A stretch of DNA of 41,002 bases, from assembly GCF_017656475.1 (NCBI RefSeq), contig NZ_JACDNT010000017.1, positions 1 to 41,002 on the forward strand. Direction: 5' to 3'. Position numbers and translations under genes: made by a program. This document shows, piece after piece, positions 23,181-31,525 of the stretch. Positions within the stretch are counted from its first letter, which is position 1. Every line of letters starts with the position of its first letter. Source of the DNA: Archaeoglobus sp. (lineage in GTDB: Archaea; Halobacteriota; Archaeoglobi; Archaeoglobales; Archaeoglobaceae). Below the pieces are notes generated by a model that was not told the DNA's origin, ran no database searches, and worked only from the letters and a program-made list of their open reading frames with translations.

Positions 23181-23600
23181 TTAGCCAAGAGATTCAGCAA
23201 TTTGTAATATCTCCTCTTTCGAAATCTTTCCACTGATTTCCACCCAAACGCCGTTTTTCTCCAGATAAAGGACTGAATAGCCGTAGATTTCGCCGTAATA
23301 AGCCTTTTCACCGCCAACCTCAACCTCTTCCAGATTTTCGGGAATCTTTGGTTTCTCTGTTGACTCTCTAATTACCAAGAAGTTATCGTCTTTCAGGTAG
23401 GAAAGTGTGACGTTATTCTTCAAAACGCTGACACTCTCAAGCTCGTATCCTGCTGTATATGATGGAACAAGAATCGTGAAGTTCACGTGCTTCTGAGCTT
23501 CCTCAACGCTATCGTAATATTCTGGAAGCGTTATTTGCATTTTTTCAACCTCAGCACCTTTCAGGTGGTTTAAACTCGAAGAAGCTGTCGTCGATGCCAT
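23181..23600 (-). CDS. C-terminal half of a LolA/DUF4367-type lipoprotein, separated by frameshift
   Basis: This open frame encodes 139 residues. Its first ~14 are read from DNA that also encodes the preceding frame and are probably not real. From GAEVEKMQITLPEYYDSVEE it continues the upstream lipoprotein: VNFTILVPSYTAGYELESV is the typical start of a DUF4367-like domain that normally follows a LolA-like domain. The sequence then runs through beta strands to IAESLG. Removing one A from the run at 23559-23561 joins the two frames exactly as FEFKPPE-GAEVEKM. A standalone start for this half has no good ribosome site. It is best read as the second domain of one broken or frameshifted gene. Confidence 0.6.
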   Translation of the reverse strand: MASTTASSSLNHLKGAEVEKMQITLPEYYDSVEEAQKHVNFTILVPSYTAGYELESVSVLKNNVTLSYLKDDNFLVIRESTEKPKIPENLEEVEVGGEKAYYGEIYGYSVLYLEKNGVWVEISGKISKEEILQIAESLG

Positions 23601-24156
23601 TGTTGAAGCTAAGATTCCTGTATTCGATGAACATACTAAACTCCCCGAATTTGTACTCCATCTTTACGGGGAACCAGAACTCCTTGTCAACCCACATTTT
23701 GGTCACGTTGCCCTCATCACCCTTTGGCTTCAAATTCAGGACGTAGCAATCCCTTCCAGAAACTTTCTCCTCCCCCAGAAGCTGCACGTCGTAACGCTCA
23801 AGCAAGTCTTTGATTATCTCCGTGTAGTCCAGCTTGATGGGTTCGCGGTTGCTGAAGTTGCTTTCCAGCACCATTACCTTGTTGTTTATCTTGTCGTAGC
23901 TCCACATTACGCTGCCATTGGACACAGTAATGAAGTTCTCGCTTTCCATGTAAATTTTATAGGGTTTCTTGAAGACGTAAGTGTAACTCTGCTTAAACTC
24001 CCCAAGAGGACTTTCAGTTACAGCAAGAACCTCAGCCCTTAAATCCTCAATCTGCTCCTCCTTTTCCTGCATTTTCTTCGCTATTTCTTCTGCGCTCATT
24101 TGCACGCAGCCTGCGATGAGTGAAGCCAGCATTAGAGCTATGACTAGCTTTTTCAT
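23551..24156 (-). CDS. LolA-like lipoprotein, N-terminal part (frame ends at frameshift)
   Basis: 201 residues from ATG 24156. A signal peptide with lipobox (KKLVIALMLASLIAGC) predicts lipid attachment at Cys16 and an outer-membrane-facing location. A short coiled-coil-prone stretch (AEEIAKKMQEKEEQIEDL) follows. The rest is a half-barrel of the LolA/RseB lipoprotein-carrier fold (TYVFKKPYKIYMES, KMWVDKEFWFPVKMEY), ending DDSFFEFKPPE. The frame then terminates two codons after a one-base shift relative to the downstream half. An upstream in-frame start at 24204 would place the TATA box inside the gene. ATATATAAC centred 25 nt upstream supports a leaderless start at 24156. It may carry lipids or modify surface lipoproteins; the function is uncertain. 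Confidence 0.75.
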   Translation of the reverse strand: MKKLVIALMLASLIAGCVQMSAEEIAKKMQEKEEQIEDLRAEVLAVTESPLGEFKQSYTYVFKKPYKIYMESENFITVSNGSVMWSYDKINNKVMVLESNFSNREPIKLDYTEIIKDLLERYDVQLLGEEKVSGRDCYVLNLKPKGDEGNVTKMWVDKEFWFPVKMEYKFGEFSMFIEYRNLSFNNGIDDSFFEFKPPERC

Positions 24157-24246
24157 ATTGCTATGTCTTGTTTTGGATATATAACATTTGCTATATGTGA
24201 ACAAAATGTCATAAAAACATTTTAAATTGTGAGATTAAGACTGTGC

Positions 24247-24999
24247 ATGGAATGGAATGAGAAGAGTAAGAAAATTATCGAACTTCTGAAGCTACGCACA
24301 CCACCAGTCGGTGTGAGATTTTACGAGGAGAAGTATGAGCCAGAGAAGGCGTTTAAGCCGTCCAATTATGGGTTAAAGATGGCAGTCTGCCAGGCCATCG
24401 CATTTGCACGCTACATTGGCAGGACAGTTCTGCTTGAAGCAGAAGATTTTGCCTGCCCTCCGGCAACAGTTCTCTACGGTGTTATGAAGTACGATGGGAG
24501 TCTGAAGGATATACTGGTTGCTGCGGAGTGGATAAAGGATGAGAATTGCGAGTTTGCGGAGCAAAAACTTCCCGAAGGGAAATACAAGAGCTTCGTTTTT
24601 GGAGACATGACCAAAATGAAGGAGGAGCCTGAGGCAGTGCTCATCTTCGGAACTCCCGCTCAAATAGGAAGGCTCATTCAGTCCGCAACCTACTTTGGAG
24701 GGGCGGTGAAAGCCAATCTGACTGCAAAGACTGCCTCGTGTGCCGAGGCGCTGTTCCCCGCTCTCAAAGGAGAGGTTGCAATTGCCGTGCCGGGAGCGGG
24801 AGACAGAGTTTTTGCGGCAATTCAGGAGACTGAGATGATCTTCGCCATGCCCTACGGCTGGACTGATAAAATCATAGAGGGGCTTGAAAATGCGGGGAGG
24901 GGTGCGAACATCAGCTACCCACCCTCACCTTTCCTGATGTTCTCACCCCGCTTCCCCAAGCACTACAGAGAGATAGCGGAGAAGTTCAAACCCGTCTGA
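24247..24999 (+). CDS. DUF169 family protein
   Basis: 250 residues from ATG 24247. It matches DUF169, an archaeal and anaerobe-enriched family of unknown function. Landmarks are TPPVGVRFYEE, KMAVCQAIAFARYIG, EDFACPPATVLYG, LIFGTPAQIGRLIQS, TASCAEALFPAL and VPGAGDRVFAAIQETEM. Conserved cysteines in MAVCQ, FACPP and ASCAE suggest a metal or thiol role. An in-frame GTG at 24229 exists, but the TTTTAAAT box about 25 nt upstream of 24247 favours the ATG with a leaderless message. Its 3' end overlaps by 14 bp the convergent gene for another cysteine-rich protein. Confidence 0.8.
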   Translation: MEWNEKSKKIIELLKLRTPPVGVRFYEEKYEPEKAFKPSNYGLKMAVCQAIAFARYIGRTVLLEAEDFACPPATVLYGVMKYDGSLKDILVAAEWIKDENCEFAEQKLPEGKYKSFVFGDMTKMKEEPEAVLIFGTPAQIGRLIQSATYFGGAVKANLTAKTASCAEALFPALKGEVAIAVPGAGDRVFAAIQETEMIFAMPYGWTDKIIEGLENAGRGANISYPPSPFLMFSPRFPKHYREIAEKFKPV

Positions 25000-25633
25000 G
25001 AGCTGTGATCACACCATGACACCTGCAGGCGGTTGCAACAACAACTCTTTCCCTTTTTTCCGCCTGCCTCATCAACTCGGCAAAGTCTTTTCCCTCGATT
25101 GCCCCAAGTCCGGGTTCAAGCTGCCTGCTGATAAGAACAATTGCATCAGGGTAGGCAAACTTAACCAAATCATGCATCGGGCAGGGCTTTTTGAGTTTTG
25201 TGACTGGACAAACATCAGGGGCTGAGCACTTCTCCAAGCAGTCTGCATCCCTGTTGTAGCTCACGACCACACTGCCTCTACCAGCAGAAACAACAACTCT
25301 CGCGGGTAAATTTGCAATTATGCAGTCCACAACGTCATTCCAGGGTTTGAGGTTAAATTTAACCCTAACGGCCTCTGCCGCGACATGAAGATGGGCAGTC
25401 GGGAAAATGTACTCCGGTTCAAGTTTGAGCATCTCTGGAAGAACCTCAACGCCACCTTCCAGAAAATACCTTCCCTCCTTTATCCCCTCAACACTTTCCA
25501 CCTTCTGCAGGTTTAGCTCCCTTACAGCCAAACAATCTGGATTTCTGTCCAGGACAACATAGCTCCTAGCCTTCTTTTCCAGAAACTTCGCAGCCTCAAC
25601 CCCATACTTCCCCCCGCCAACGATTATGTCCAT
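24986..25633 (-). CDS. Rossmann-like protein with cysteine cluster, unknown function
   Basis: 215 residues. The N-terminus is a nucleotide-binding strand-loop-helix (DIIVGGGKYGVEAAKFLE) followed by an acidic strand end (YVVLDRNPDC), as in NAD-binding TrkA-N or ThiF-like folds. The middle holds FPTAHLHVAAEAVRV. A cluster CLEKCSAPDVCPVTKLKKPC (four cysteines) looks like an Fe-S or zinc site, and CRC appears near the C-terminus. No full-length family is recognised. It starts 1 bp after the CoA-transferase stop, with AGGTGG as ribosome site, so the two are co-transcribed. Redox regulation or oxidation of a CoA-linked substrate would be a guess. Confidence 0.65.
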   Translation of the reverse strand: MDIIVGGGKYGVEAAKFLEKKARSYVVLDRNPDCLAVRELNLQKVESVEGIKEGRYFLEGGVEVLPEMLKLEPEYIFPTAHLHVAAEAVRVKFNLKPWNDVVDCIIANLPARVVVSAGRGSVVVSYNRDADCLEKCSAPDVCPVTKLKKPCPMHDLVKFAYPDAIVLISRQLEPGLGAIEGKDFAELMRQAEKRERVVVATACRCHGVITALRRV

Positions 25634-25634
25634 T

Positions 25635-26630
25635 CTACCACCTGAAGGGTGGCTTAACCAGCCTTATCTTCTTTCCTTCCCACTCCACTTCATCTACAAG
25701 CTTCTCTCCAACCCTCTCCTCGATTTTTTCAACTTCTTTCAGGCTCATAACTTCAAATGCCGGAACGTCTGCACTTTGCAACAGCTCTACAGCTTCCTCC
25801 GTGCTCATCTGCCCAAGCCTTTCCTCAATGGCTTTCCTGACCTCATCACACCTCGAAAAGCTCTCCACCAGTGAGAAGTTGAAGTCGAGGTTTAATGCCT
25901 GGCACAAACGCCTCCAGAAGTGTTCTTCCGCAATGATGCCCAGCGTGATGAAACCGTCCTTCGTCCTGTAAATTCCGTATGCAGGGTTGCTCGAAAATGC
26001 TGGCAGGATCCCAAGTCCGTTTAGAATTGATGATGTGTGGATTGGAGCTGAATACAGGGCGGAGTGGAACATGCTTATGTCGACGTATCTCCCCTTTCCC
26101 GTTCTTCCCCTTTCAATCAGGGCAGAAAGAATTGCGATGACAGCATAGACTGCTGATGAGAAATCAGCAAGCTGCAGGTTAGGGTCTCTCATCTCTCTCC
26201 CCATAGACGAAATCTCAAGTATACCCCCCAGTCCAAGGCAGTTCAAATCGTGCGCAGGGAGGTGTGAAAGCCTGTTTTCCTGACCGAATGCGGAAATGGA
26301 GCAGTATATTATGGACTCATTAACCTTCTTCACGCTTTCGTAGTCAATCCCCAGCTTTCTTGCCACTCCAGGCCTGAAGCCCTCAACCACTACATCAGCA
26401 CTCTCAACGAGCTTCATGAACTTTTCATGCCCCTCCTCTGTTTTCAAGTCGAGAAACAGGAACTGCTTGCCGTGATTCATTGCAGCAAACACTGCATTGA
26501 GCATTCTCCCCGGCTCTCCACCCGGAGGTTCAACCTTCACAACATCTGCCCCCAGAGTTTTCAGAATCTGACAGCAGAACGGGCCCGGGTAGAAGGCGGC
26601 AACCTCAACGACTTTTACATTTTCAAGCAT
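25635..26630 (-). CDS. Class III (CaiB/BaiF) CoA-transferase family protein
   Basis: 331 residues from ATG 26630. The family opening VKVVEVAAFYPGPFCCQILK and the conserved LGADVVKVEPPGGEPGR are present. The position usually holding the catalytic Asp is in LNCLGLGGILEISSMGREM-like sequence and needs alignment. FADFSSAVYAVIAILSALIER-like helices and GRYVDISMFHSALYS follow. At about 330 residues it is shorter than typical CaiB (400), closer to alpha-methylacyl-CoA racemases. It moves CoA between acids or epimerises acyl-CoA; the substrate is unknown. Its start codon lies 25 nt from a palindromic TATA box shared with thrC. An in-frame start at 26699 would invade the thrC promoter and is rejected. 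Confidence 0.85.
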   Translation of the reverse strand: MLENVKVVEVAAFYPGPFCCQILKTLGADVVKVEPPGGEPGRMLNAVFAAMNHGKQFLFLDLKTEEGHEKFMKLVESADVVVEGFRPGVARKLGIDYESVKKVNESIIYCSISAFGQENRLSHLPAHDLNCLGLGGILEISSMGREMRDPNLQLADFSSAVYAVIAILSALIERGRTGKGRYVDISMFHSALYSAPIHTSSILNGLGILPAFSSNPAYGIYRTKDGFITLGIIAEEHFWRRLCQALNLDFNFSLVESFSRCDEVRKAIEERLGQMSTEEAVELLQSADVPAFEVMSLKEVEKIEERVGEKLVDEVEWEGKKIRLVKPPFRW

Positions 26631-26651
26631 GTTATGCTGTGATTTTGAAGA

Positions 26652-26659
26652 TTTATAAA
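26652..26659. promoter_or_regulatory. Palindromic TATA box shared by divergent CoA-transferase and thrC
   Basis: TTTATAAA is a perfect palindrome centred at 26655.5. The thrC ATG (26680) and the CoA-transferase ATG (26630) both lie about 25 nt away, one on each side. The 49-bp spacer has no second TATA box and no ribosome sites, so a single box appears to give two leaderless messages. Confidence 0.55.
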
Positions 26660-26679
26660 GTGCGTGATTTACTTGCTGC

Positions 26680-27870
26680 ATGTACTCTCTCAAATGCATT
26701 GAATGTGGCAGAGAATGGGGCGATGACCGCTATACATGCGAGTGTGGAGGGCTTTTAGAGGTTGAAATCGACCTCAATGCCGTTGATATTGACTTCAAGC
26801 TTGACGGAAACAACATCTCCGTCTGGAAGTATCGCTCCCTCCTCCCGGTCAAGATAGACCCCGTAACGCTGAAGGAAGGTGGAACCCCCCTTTACAGGGC
26901 TGGAAGGCTTGAAAAGGAGGTGGGAGTGAGAAGAGTTTATGTGAAGCACGAAGGACTGAACCCCTCAGGTTCTTTCAAGGACAGAGGGATGACCGTTGGA
27001 GTTACAAAAGCCATAGAGCTCGGCAGAAATGCTGTTGCATGCGCCTCTACCGGCAACACATCAGCCTCTATGGCGATGTACGCTGCCAAAGCCGGTTTGA
27101 GAGCTTACGTTTTGCTTCCCGCAGGAAAGGTTGCGCTGGGAAAGGTCGCTCAGGCTCTAATGCATGGAGCCAGGGTTATAGGAATCGAAGGAAACTTCGA
27201 TGACGCTCTTAGAATTGTTAGGGAGGTTTGCAGCAGGGAGCCGATATATCTCCTGAACTCCATCAACCCCTTCAGGCCTGAGGGCCAGAAAACGATAGCA
27301 TACGAGATTGCAGACGAGATTGGAGTTCCGGACAGAGTTGTCCTACCAGTAGGCAATGCCGGAAACATTTCTGCAATCTACAAGGGATTCAGGGAGCTAA
27401 GAGATTTGGGGTTGACTGACTCAATGCCGAAAATGACCGGAATTCAGGCTGAAGGGGCTGCACCGATTTACAGGGCGTTTAAGGAGGGTAAAGAGGACAT
27501 AGTTCCAGTGGAGAATCCGGAAACGATAGCAACGGCGATAAGAATTGGAAATCCGGTTAGTGCGAAGAAGGCGTTGAGGGCCATATACGACACGGGCGGA
27601 ATGGCTGAAATTGTGAGTGATGCTGAAATCATTGAAGCCCAGAAGTTTCTGGCGGCGAAGGAAGGGATTGGCGTGGAGCCTGCTTCAGCAGCAAGCGTTG
27701 CGGGGTTGAGAAAGCTCGCAGCCAACGGGATGATTGATCCCGACGAGACGGTAGTCTGTGTTGTGACGGGCAATCTGCTGAAAGACCCCGAAACCGTAGT
27801 CAAGGTTTGCGGAGAACCTATAACGGTAGAGGCAAGCGTTGATGCTGTTATAAATGCGATGAGAGGTTAA
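26680..27870 (+). CDS. thrC: Threonine synthase
   Basis: A 396-residue PLP enzyme converting O-phosphohomoserine to threonine. A small zinc ribbon (Cys6, Cys9, Cys20, Cys22 in KCIECG and YTCECGG) opens the protein, typical of many archaeal threonine synthases. The PLP lysine is Lys100 in GSFKDRGM. The phosphate-binding glycines are in VLPVGNAGNISAI, and ACASTGNTSASMA contacts the cofactor. The tail EPASAASVAGL is conserved. The start codon is about 25 nt from the shared TATA element, suggesting leaderless translation. No other threonine gene is adjacent. Confidence 0.95.
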   Translation: MYSLKCIECGREWGDDRYTCECGGLLEVEIDLNAVDIDFKLDGNNISVWKYRSLLPVKIDPVTLKEGGTPLYRAGRLEKEVGVRRVYVKHEGLNPSGSFKDRGMTVGVTKAIELGRNAVACASTGNTSASMAMYAAKAGLRAYVLLPAGKVALGKVAQALMHGARVIGIEGNFDDALRIVREVCSREPIYLLNSINPFRPEGQKTIAYEIADEIGVPDRVVLPVGNAGNISAIYKGFRELRDLGLTDSMPKMTGIQAEGAAPIYRAFKEGKEDIVPVENPETIATAIRIGNPVSAKKALRAIYDTGGMAEIVSDAEIIEAQKFLAAKEGIGVEPASAASVAGLRKLAANGMIDPDETVVCVVTGNLLKDPETVVKVCGEPITVEASVDAVINAMRG

Positions 27871-27890
27871 TTTACGCAATTTATTTTTTA
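27871..27890 (+). terminator. T-rich terminator after thrC
   Basis: TTTACGCAATTTATTTTTTA follows the stop codon. A TATA box for the next gene begins shortly after, so separate transcription units are likely. Confidence 0.4.
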
Positions 27891-27934
27891 TTCCAGAAAA
27901 ATTAGTTTTATAATGTTTTTCGTGTATTCTGAGC

Positions 27935-28510
27935 ATGAAACGGTACATTCTGCTGTTAATGCTTGCATTAGCCCTGCCTTTGTGCATTCAGAGCGACTGG
28001 GGAAAGAAGGAGAAGGAGCTGAACTACTCCGTTACTGGTTGTGGAGCACAGAAGGTGCCTTACGGTGTAGAAGGCTATGAGCTGTCGGATGGCGTTCTGA
28101 CAGTACACATTATGAGGAACTGCTGCAGCGATGAGATTGTTGTCGAGAAATCCGGAAATGAGTACAAGATAATCGAGAAAGACAGCGATAGAGAAATCTG
28201 CAAGTGCAACTGCATGAGCACTGTTGAGATTAGAGGTGTTAAGGAGGAGGATTTCAAAGTTACGTTCACTGACTTCAACGGAGAGGTTAAGGAAATCAAA
28301 TCCTTAGAGGGAGAGTTCTGCGGGTGGTCAACTTACGCGGAATGTAGAACTGACAGTGATTGCAAGGTTGCCGGCTGCTCTGGACAGGTGTGTGCAGGAG
28401 TTAAGGAGGACATTGTAACAACCTGTGAGTGGAAGGAGTGCTTTGATGCTAAGAAATACGGCATGTTTTGTGGATGTATCAACAACCAGTGCCAGTGGGC
28501 ACAAAGTTAA
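27935..28510 (+). CDS. Lipoprotein with eight-cysteine cluster domain
   Basis: 191 residues. The signal peptide and lipobox MKRYILLLMLALALPLC predict export and lipid attachment at Cys17. The first half contains Cys pairs (NCCSDE, CKCNC) in beta-rich sequence. The C-terminal ~70 residues carry the spacing of the eight-cysteine-cluster domain: AECRTDSDCKVAGCSGQVC, then TTCEWKECF and FCGCINNQCQW, a disulfide-rich extracellular module of unknown role. TTTTATAATG centred 25 nt before the ATG suggests a leaderless transcript. Such disulfide-rich surface proteins fit a hyperthermophile envelope. The binding partner is unknown. Confidence 0.75.
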   Translation: MKRYILLLMLALALPLCIQSDWGKKEKELNYSVTGCGAQKVPYGVEGYELSDGVLTVHIMRNCCSDEIVVEKSGNEYKIIEKDSDREICKCNCMSTVEIRGVKEEDFKVTFTDFNGEVKEIKSLEGEFCGWSTYAECRTDSDCKVAGCSGQVCAGVKEDIVTTCEWKECFDAKKYGMFCGCINNQCQWAQS

Positions 28511-28534
28511 TTTTTCCTTCACCAACCTGAAACC

Positions 28535-29086
28535 ATGAAAATTTACGTGGTCTACAACTACGGCCAGTACAACCACCTCATTCACAGAACCTTAAGGGAC
28601 TTGGGAGTCGAAACGAAGCTCATCGAGAACACAACTCCAGTCGAGGATCTCAGGGATTTGGACGGACTTGTCATTGGCGGAGGTCCATCTCTCGACAAAA
28701 CTGGAAACTGCGAGCTATATTTGAAGGAGCTTGACATTCCGATGATAGGAATTTGCCTCGGACACCAGCTTATGGCGAAGGTATTTGGCGGTGAAGTCGG
28801 GAAGGGGGCAATGGGCGGCTACTCAGAGGTCAAGGTAAGAATTATCGAGGACGACGAGCTTTTTGAGGGAATTCCAAAGGAGATAACGGTGTGGGCAAGC
28901 CACATGGACGAGGTGAAAAAGCTTCCCGAAGACTTCAAGGTTCTCGCAGAGTCAGACATCTGCAAGATTGAGGCAATGAGACACAAAGAAAGGCCCCTTT
29001 ACGGCGTGCAGTGGCACCCTGAGGTTTATCACTCCCAGTACGGTGTGGAGCTGTACAGAAACTTCGTTAAAATTTGCAAGAGGTGA
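28535..29086 (+). CDS. guaAA: GMP synthase glutaminase subunit A
   Basis: A 183-residue class I glutamine amidotransferase. The nucleophile Cys74 is in GICLGHQ, and the His/Glu of the triad are in VQWHPEVYHS. The short, single-domain form is the archaeal split GMP synthetase glutaminase, which supplies ammonia to a separate ATP-pyrophosphatase subunit making GMP from XMP. The ATPase subunit is not in this window. It follows the lipoprotein gene by 24 bp without a clear TATA box, and converges end to end with the tRNA thiolase gene. Confidence 0.92.
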   Translation: MKIYVVYNYGQYNHLIHRTLRDLGVETKLIENTTPVEDLRDLDGLVIGGGPSLDKTGNCELYLKELDIPMIGICLGHQLMAKVFGGEVGKGAMGGYSEVKVRIIEDDELFEGIPKEITVWASHMDEVKKLPEDFKVLAESDICKIEAMRHKERPLYGVQWHPEVYHSQYGVELYRNFVKICKR

Positions 29087-29953
29087 TCACCTTGTGAGCT
29101 TTTCCTTCAACCTGCAGAATGCACAAATCTCCCCGCTCGCAACCTCTCCGCAAATTTTGCAGTATCTAGTCTCCTCAAACTCCTCTGCAGGTCTCACAAG
29201 CCCCCTAACGAAGTTCTTAACGAAGCCCGGCTTTCTTCTCTCTATTTCATAAACAATCTCCTTCCACTCAGGTTTGGGGGCGTGGGGGCATTCCATCGGA
29301 GTGTAAGGGATGTTCTCAATAAGAACGTAAAGCATGTTCTCCTTCTCACTCATCTCAAAGAGCGGTTTTGCCCTCGCAACAATCTTCTCATCAAACGGCT
29401 CGTTTCTCGGCATTAGCTTTTCCGCCCAAACCTTTGCCCCTCCAGCAACATTCTTGATGTAGAAAGAAACGATGTCTTCAGCAGTGTGGCCAGTAGCGAC
29501 GACTTCGAAGCCATTCTCCCTCGCAAATCTATTCATGATGTACCTCTTCGCCGTACCACAGGCAGAGCAGGTTTTTCTCCTCATTCTCCTCGCAACATCG
29601 TCAACTGTAAACCCGTAGTCTCTCAACCTCACAACGTTGAGCTTTGCATCGAGATTTTCCGAAAGATCCTTCACAACTTTCTCCGAGACTTTCGAGTACT
29701 CACCAATCCCCAAATCGATGTAAAGCAGCTCAATATCATATCCAAGCTCTTTAAGCACAGCAGCCATTGCGGAGCTGTCTTTTCCACCCGAAACAGCCAC
29801 AAGCACCCTCTCATCCTGATTGAGAATCCCGAACCTCTTTATGCTCCTTTTGACGAGGTTTTTGTAGAACTCCGGATAGCATTTCTCACACAAAGAGATG
29901 CCGTAGGCTTTTAAATTCACAACAGCTTTTCTTCCACACTTCTTGCACTTCAT
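29087..29953 (-). CDS. TtuA/Ncs6-type tRNA 2-thiolation protein
   Basis: A 288-residue adenine nucleotide alpha-hydrolase with the PP-loop VAVSGGKDSSAM near residue 53. N-terminal CKKCG/CEKC and C-terminal CKICGEV/CAFC zinc fingers match the TtuA family. KTCSACGTAKR and MECPHA carry the cysteines that bind the catalytic Fe-S cluster in TtuA. It activates a tRNA uridine with ATP for sulfur transfer: 2-thio-ribothymidine at position 54 in thermophiles, or wobble thiolation. Thermophilic context favours the former, but the two cannot be separated by motif alone. It overlaps the site-2 protease gene by 4 bp and is coupled to it. Confidence 0.88.
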   Translation of the reverse strand: MKCKKCGRKAVVNLKAYGISLCEKCYPEFYKNLVKRSIKRFGILNQDERVLVAVSGGKDSSAMAAVLKELGYDIELLYIDLGIGEYSKVSEKVVKDLSENLDAKLNVVRLRDYGFTVDDVARRMRRKTCSACGTAKRYIMNRFARENGFEVVATGHTAEDIVSFYIKNVAGGAKVWAEKLMPRNEPFDEKIVARAKPLFEMSEKENMLYVLIENIPYTPMECPHAPKPEWKEIVYEIERRKPGFVKNFVRGLVRPAEEFEETRYCKICGEVASGEICAFCRLKEKLTR

Positions 29954-31455
29954 ATCAGCCCCTCGATGTTGGGAATTGTTATCGACATAAGGATGGAAAA
30001 GAAGACGATAAACGCGAAGAACTTGACAACTTTCATGGAAATTTCCTCAGCCCTCTCGCCATACTTTCTCGCAAGCAGTTTTGCGAAAACTTCGTGGAAA
30101 ACTCTCCCCCCATCAAGTGGAATTGCCGGAAGACAGTTGAAGAGTCCAACGTAGAAGTTTATCCACCCCACCCAGTAAAGCGTGTTGAGAGCCCAGAAAA
30201 CCCACTGAGGGGCGATGAAGAGAGATTCAAAAGCCCCTGTAAAGCCCTGAAATCTGAAAGGCATCGCGATGAGATAAAGCCACCCTCCAACGGACTTGAC
30301 AAGCTCAGGCACAGATTTTAACTCGTCGAGCAATGGTTTGGAGTAGAAGACATTTACACCGTCGATAGAGTCAAAGGTGCTGACATAAACCCCCAGAAAT
30401 CCTTTCTCACCTTTTCCCGCAAGCGTCACGTTGAAAGTTCTGAAGGTTCCGTTGTCGTAAACAACTACACTAACTCTCTGGTCAGGTTTAGTTTCCTGCA
30501 TCTTCTTCTGAAAATCACTGTAACCGGTAATTGGCGTATCGTCTATCCTGACTATCAGCATACCCGCTTTCATCCCTGCAAGCTCCGCAGGGAATTTCTC
30601 GCCATTTTCAGAGTATAGGCCTATCACCTTTACGCCCATCACCGCCGGAACGCTAAGCTTCTCCAGTTCCCCGTCTTTCTCAATAGTTATTTCCGCAATC
30701 TCCGCGTTCTGCAAAACAGCCTTCACATCTTCGATGTCCGCAACCTTAACACCGTTAACCTCAACAATTCTCCCCTGCACAACCCCACTGTCGTTTATAG
30801 CGACTAGTGCTGGCTGGACTGACGGGACCATTGAGAAGAAGAGGGCAAACGCAATAAATGCAACAACGAAGTTGCTCACAACTCCAGCAGAGAAAATTCT
30901 GATTCTAGCAGAGCTTTTTGTCCTCTCCTTGTCCATTATTTCGCTCTCTTCAGGTTCTGCAAACCCGCCTATGGGGATAAAAGCGAGAATAATCCCCAAA
31001 GATTTTACAGTAACACCCTCAACCCTGCAAAGGATAGCATGGCTGAACTCGTGGACGATGAGAGTGACAACAAGCCCTATCGTCCCCCAGACAATTGGGA
31101 TGAAGGGGTTAACGCCGGGCAAAAGCAGAGCAGCTCTCGGGCTTGTCAGTTCCGATGGCTCAGGAGGAGTGGTGAGCATGACGTAATCGGCAATCAGAAT
31201 TAAGGAGAACATGAAAACCATTCCGGCAAAAACAGCCGGCAGGCCGAGGTCAGCGAAAAGCCTCCAGAGTCTTTTTGGCCTTGAAAGCTTTTCGAGTAAC
31301 TCAAGCCCCTTCTTAGTTCTGATCATCAAAATTGGGCCGTAGGCAGTTATGTTAAGCCTCTCAAGAGTGCCCCTTCTTCTAAGCCATTCAACAACTCCCC
31401 AGTAGACTCCAAAAGCTATCAGTGCGAAGGCAATGGATTCCGTTTCGGTGGGCAT
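29950..31455 (-). CDS. Site-2 protease family zinc metalloprotease with PDZ domain (M50)
   Basis: 501 residues from ATG 31455. The zinc ligands HEFSH lie in VTLIVHEFSHAILCRVEGV, and the third ligand is in CLPAIPLDGGRVFHEVF. At least six membrane segments are visible. A PDZ-like domain sits between the two catalytic halves (around GLYSENGEKFPAELAGMKAG). It cleaves transmembrane substrates within the membrane, often releasing regulators such as anti-sigma-like factors; archaeal substrates are largely unknown. An earlier in-frame start (31512) would run through the promoter region. The gene leads an operon with the TtuA-like gene. Confidence 0.9.
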   Translation of the reverse strand: MPTETESIAFALIAFGVYWGVVEWLRRRGTLERLNITAYGPILMIRTKKGLELLEKLSRPKRLWRLFADLGLPAVFAGMVFMFSLILIADYVMLTTPPEPSELTSPRAALLLPGVNPFIPIVWGTIGLVVTLIVHEFSHAILCRVEGVTVKSLGIILAFIPIGGFAEPEESEIMDKERTKSSARIRIFSAGVVSNFVVAFIAFALFFSMVPSVQPALVAINDSGVVQGRIVEVNGVKVADIEDVKAVLQNAEIAEITIEKDGELEKLSVPAVMGVKVIGLYSENGEKFPAELAGMKAGMLIVRIDDTPITGYSDFQKKMQETKPDQRVSVVVYDNGTFRTFNVTLAGKGEKGFLGVYVSTFDSIDGVNVFYSKPLLDELKSVPELVKSVGGWLYLIAMPFRFQGFTGAFESLFIAPQWVFWALNTLYWVGWINFYVGLFNCLPAIPLDGGRVFHEVFAKLLARKYGERAEEISMKVVKFFAFIVFFSILMSITIPNIEGLI

Positions 31456-31525
31456 TGATTTAAATAAGAGTGAGCATAATAAAAGCTTTGAGGTAAAATT
31501 TTTTGAATTCAACTCAACTTAAATC

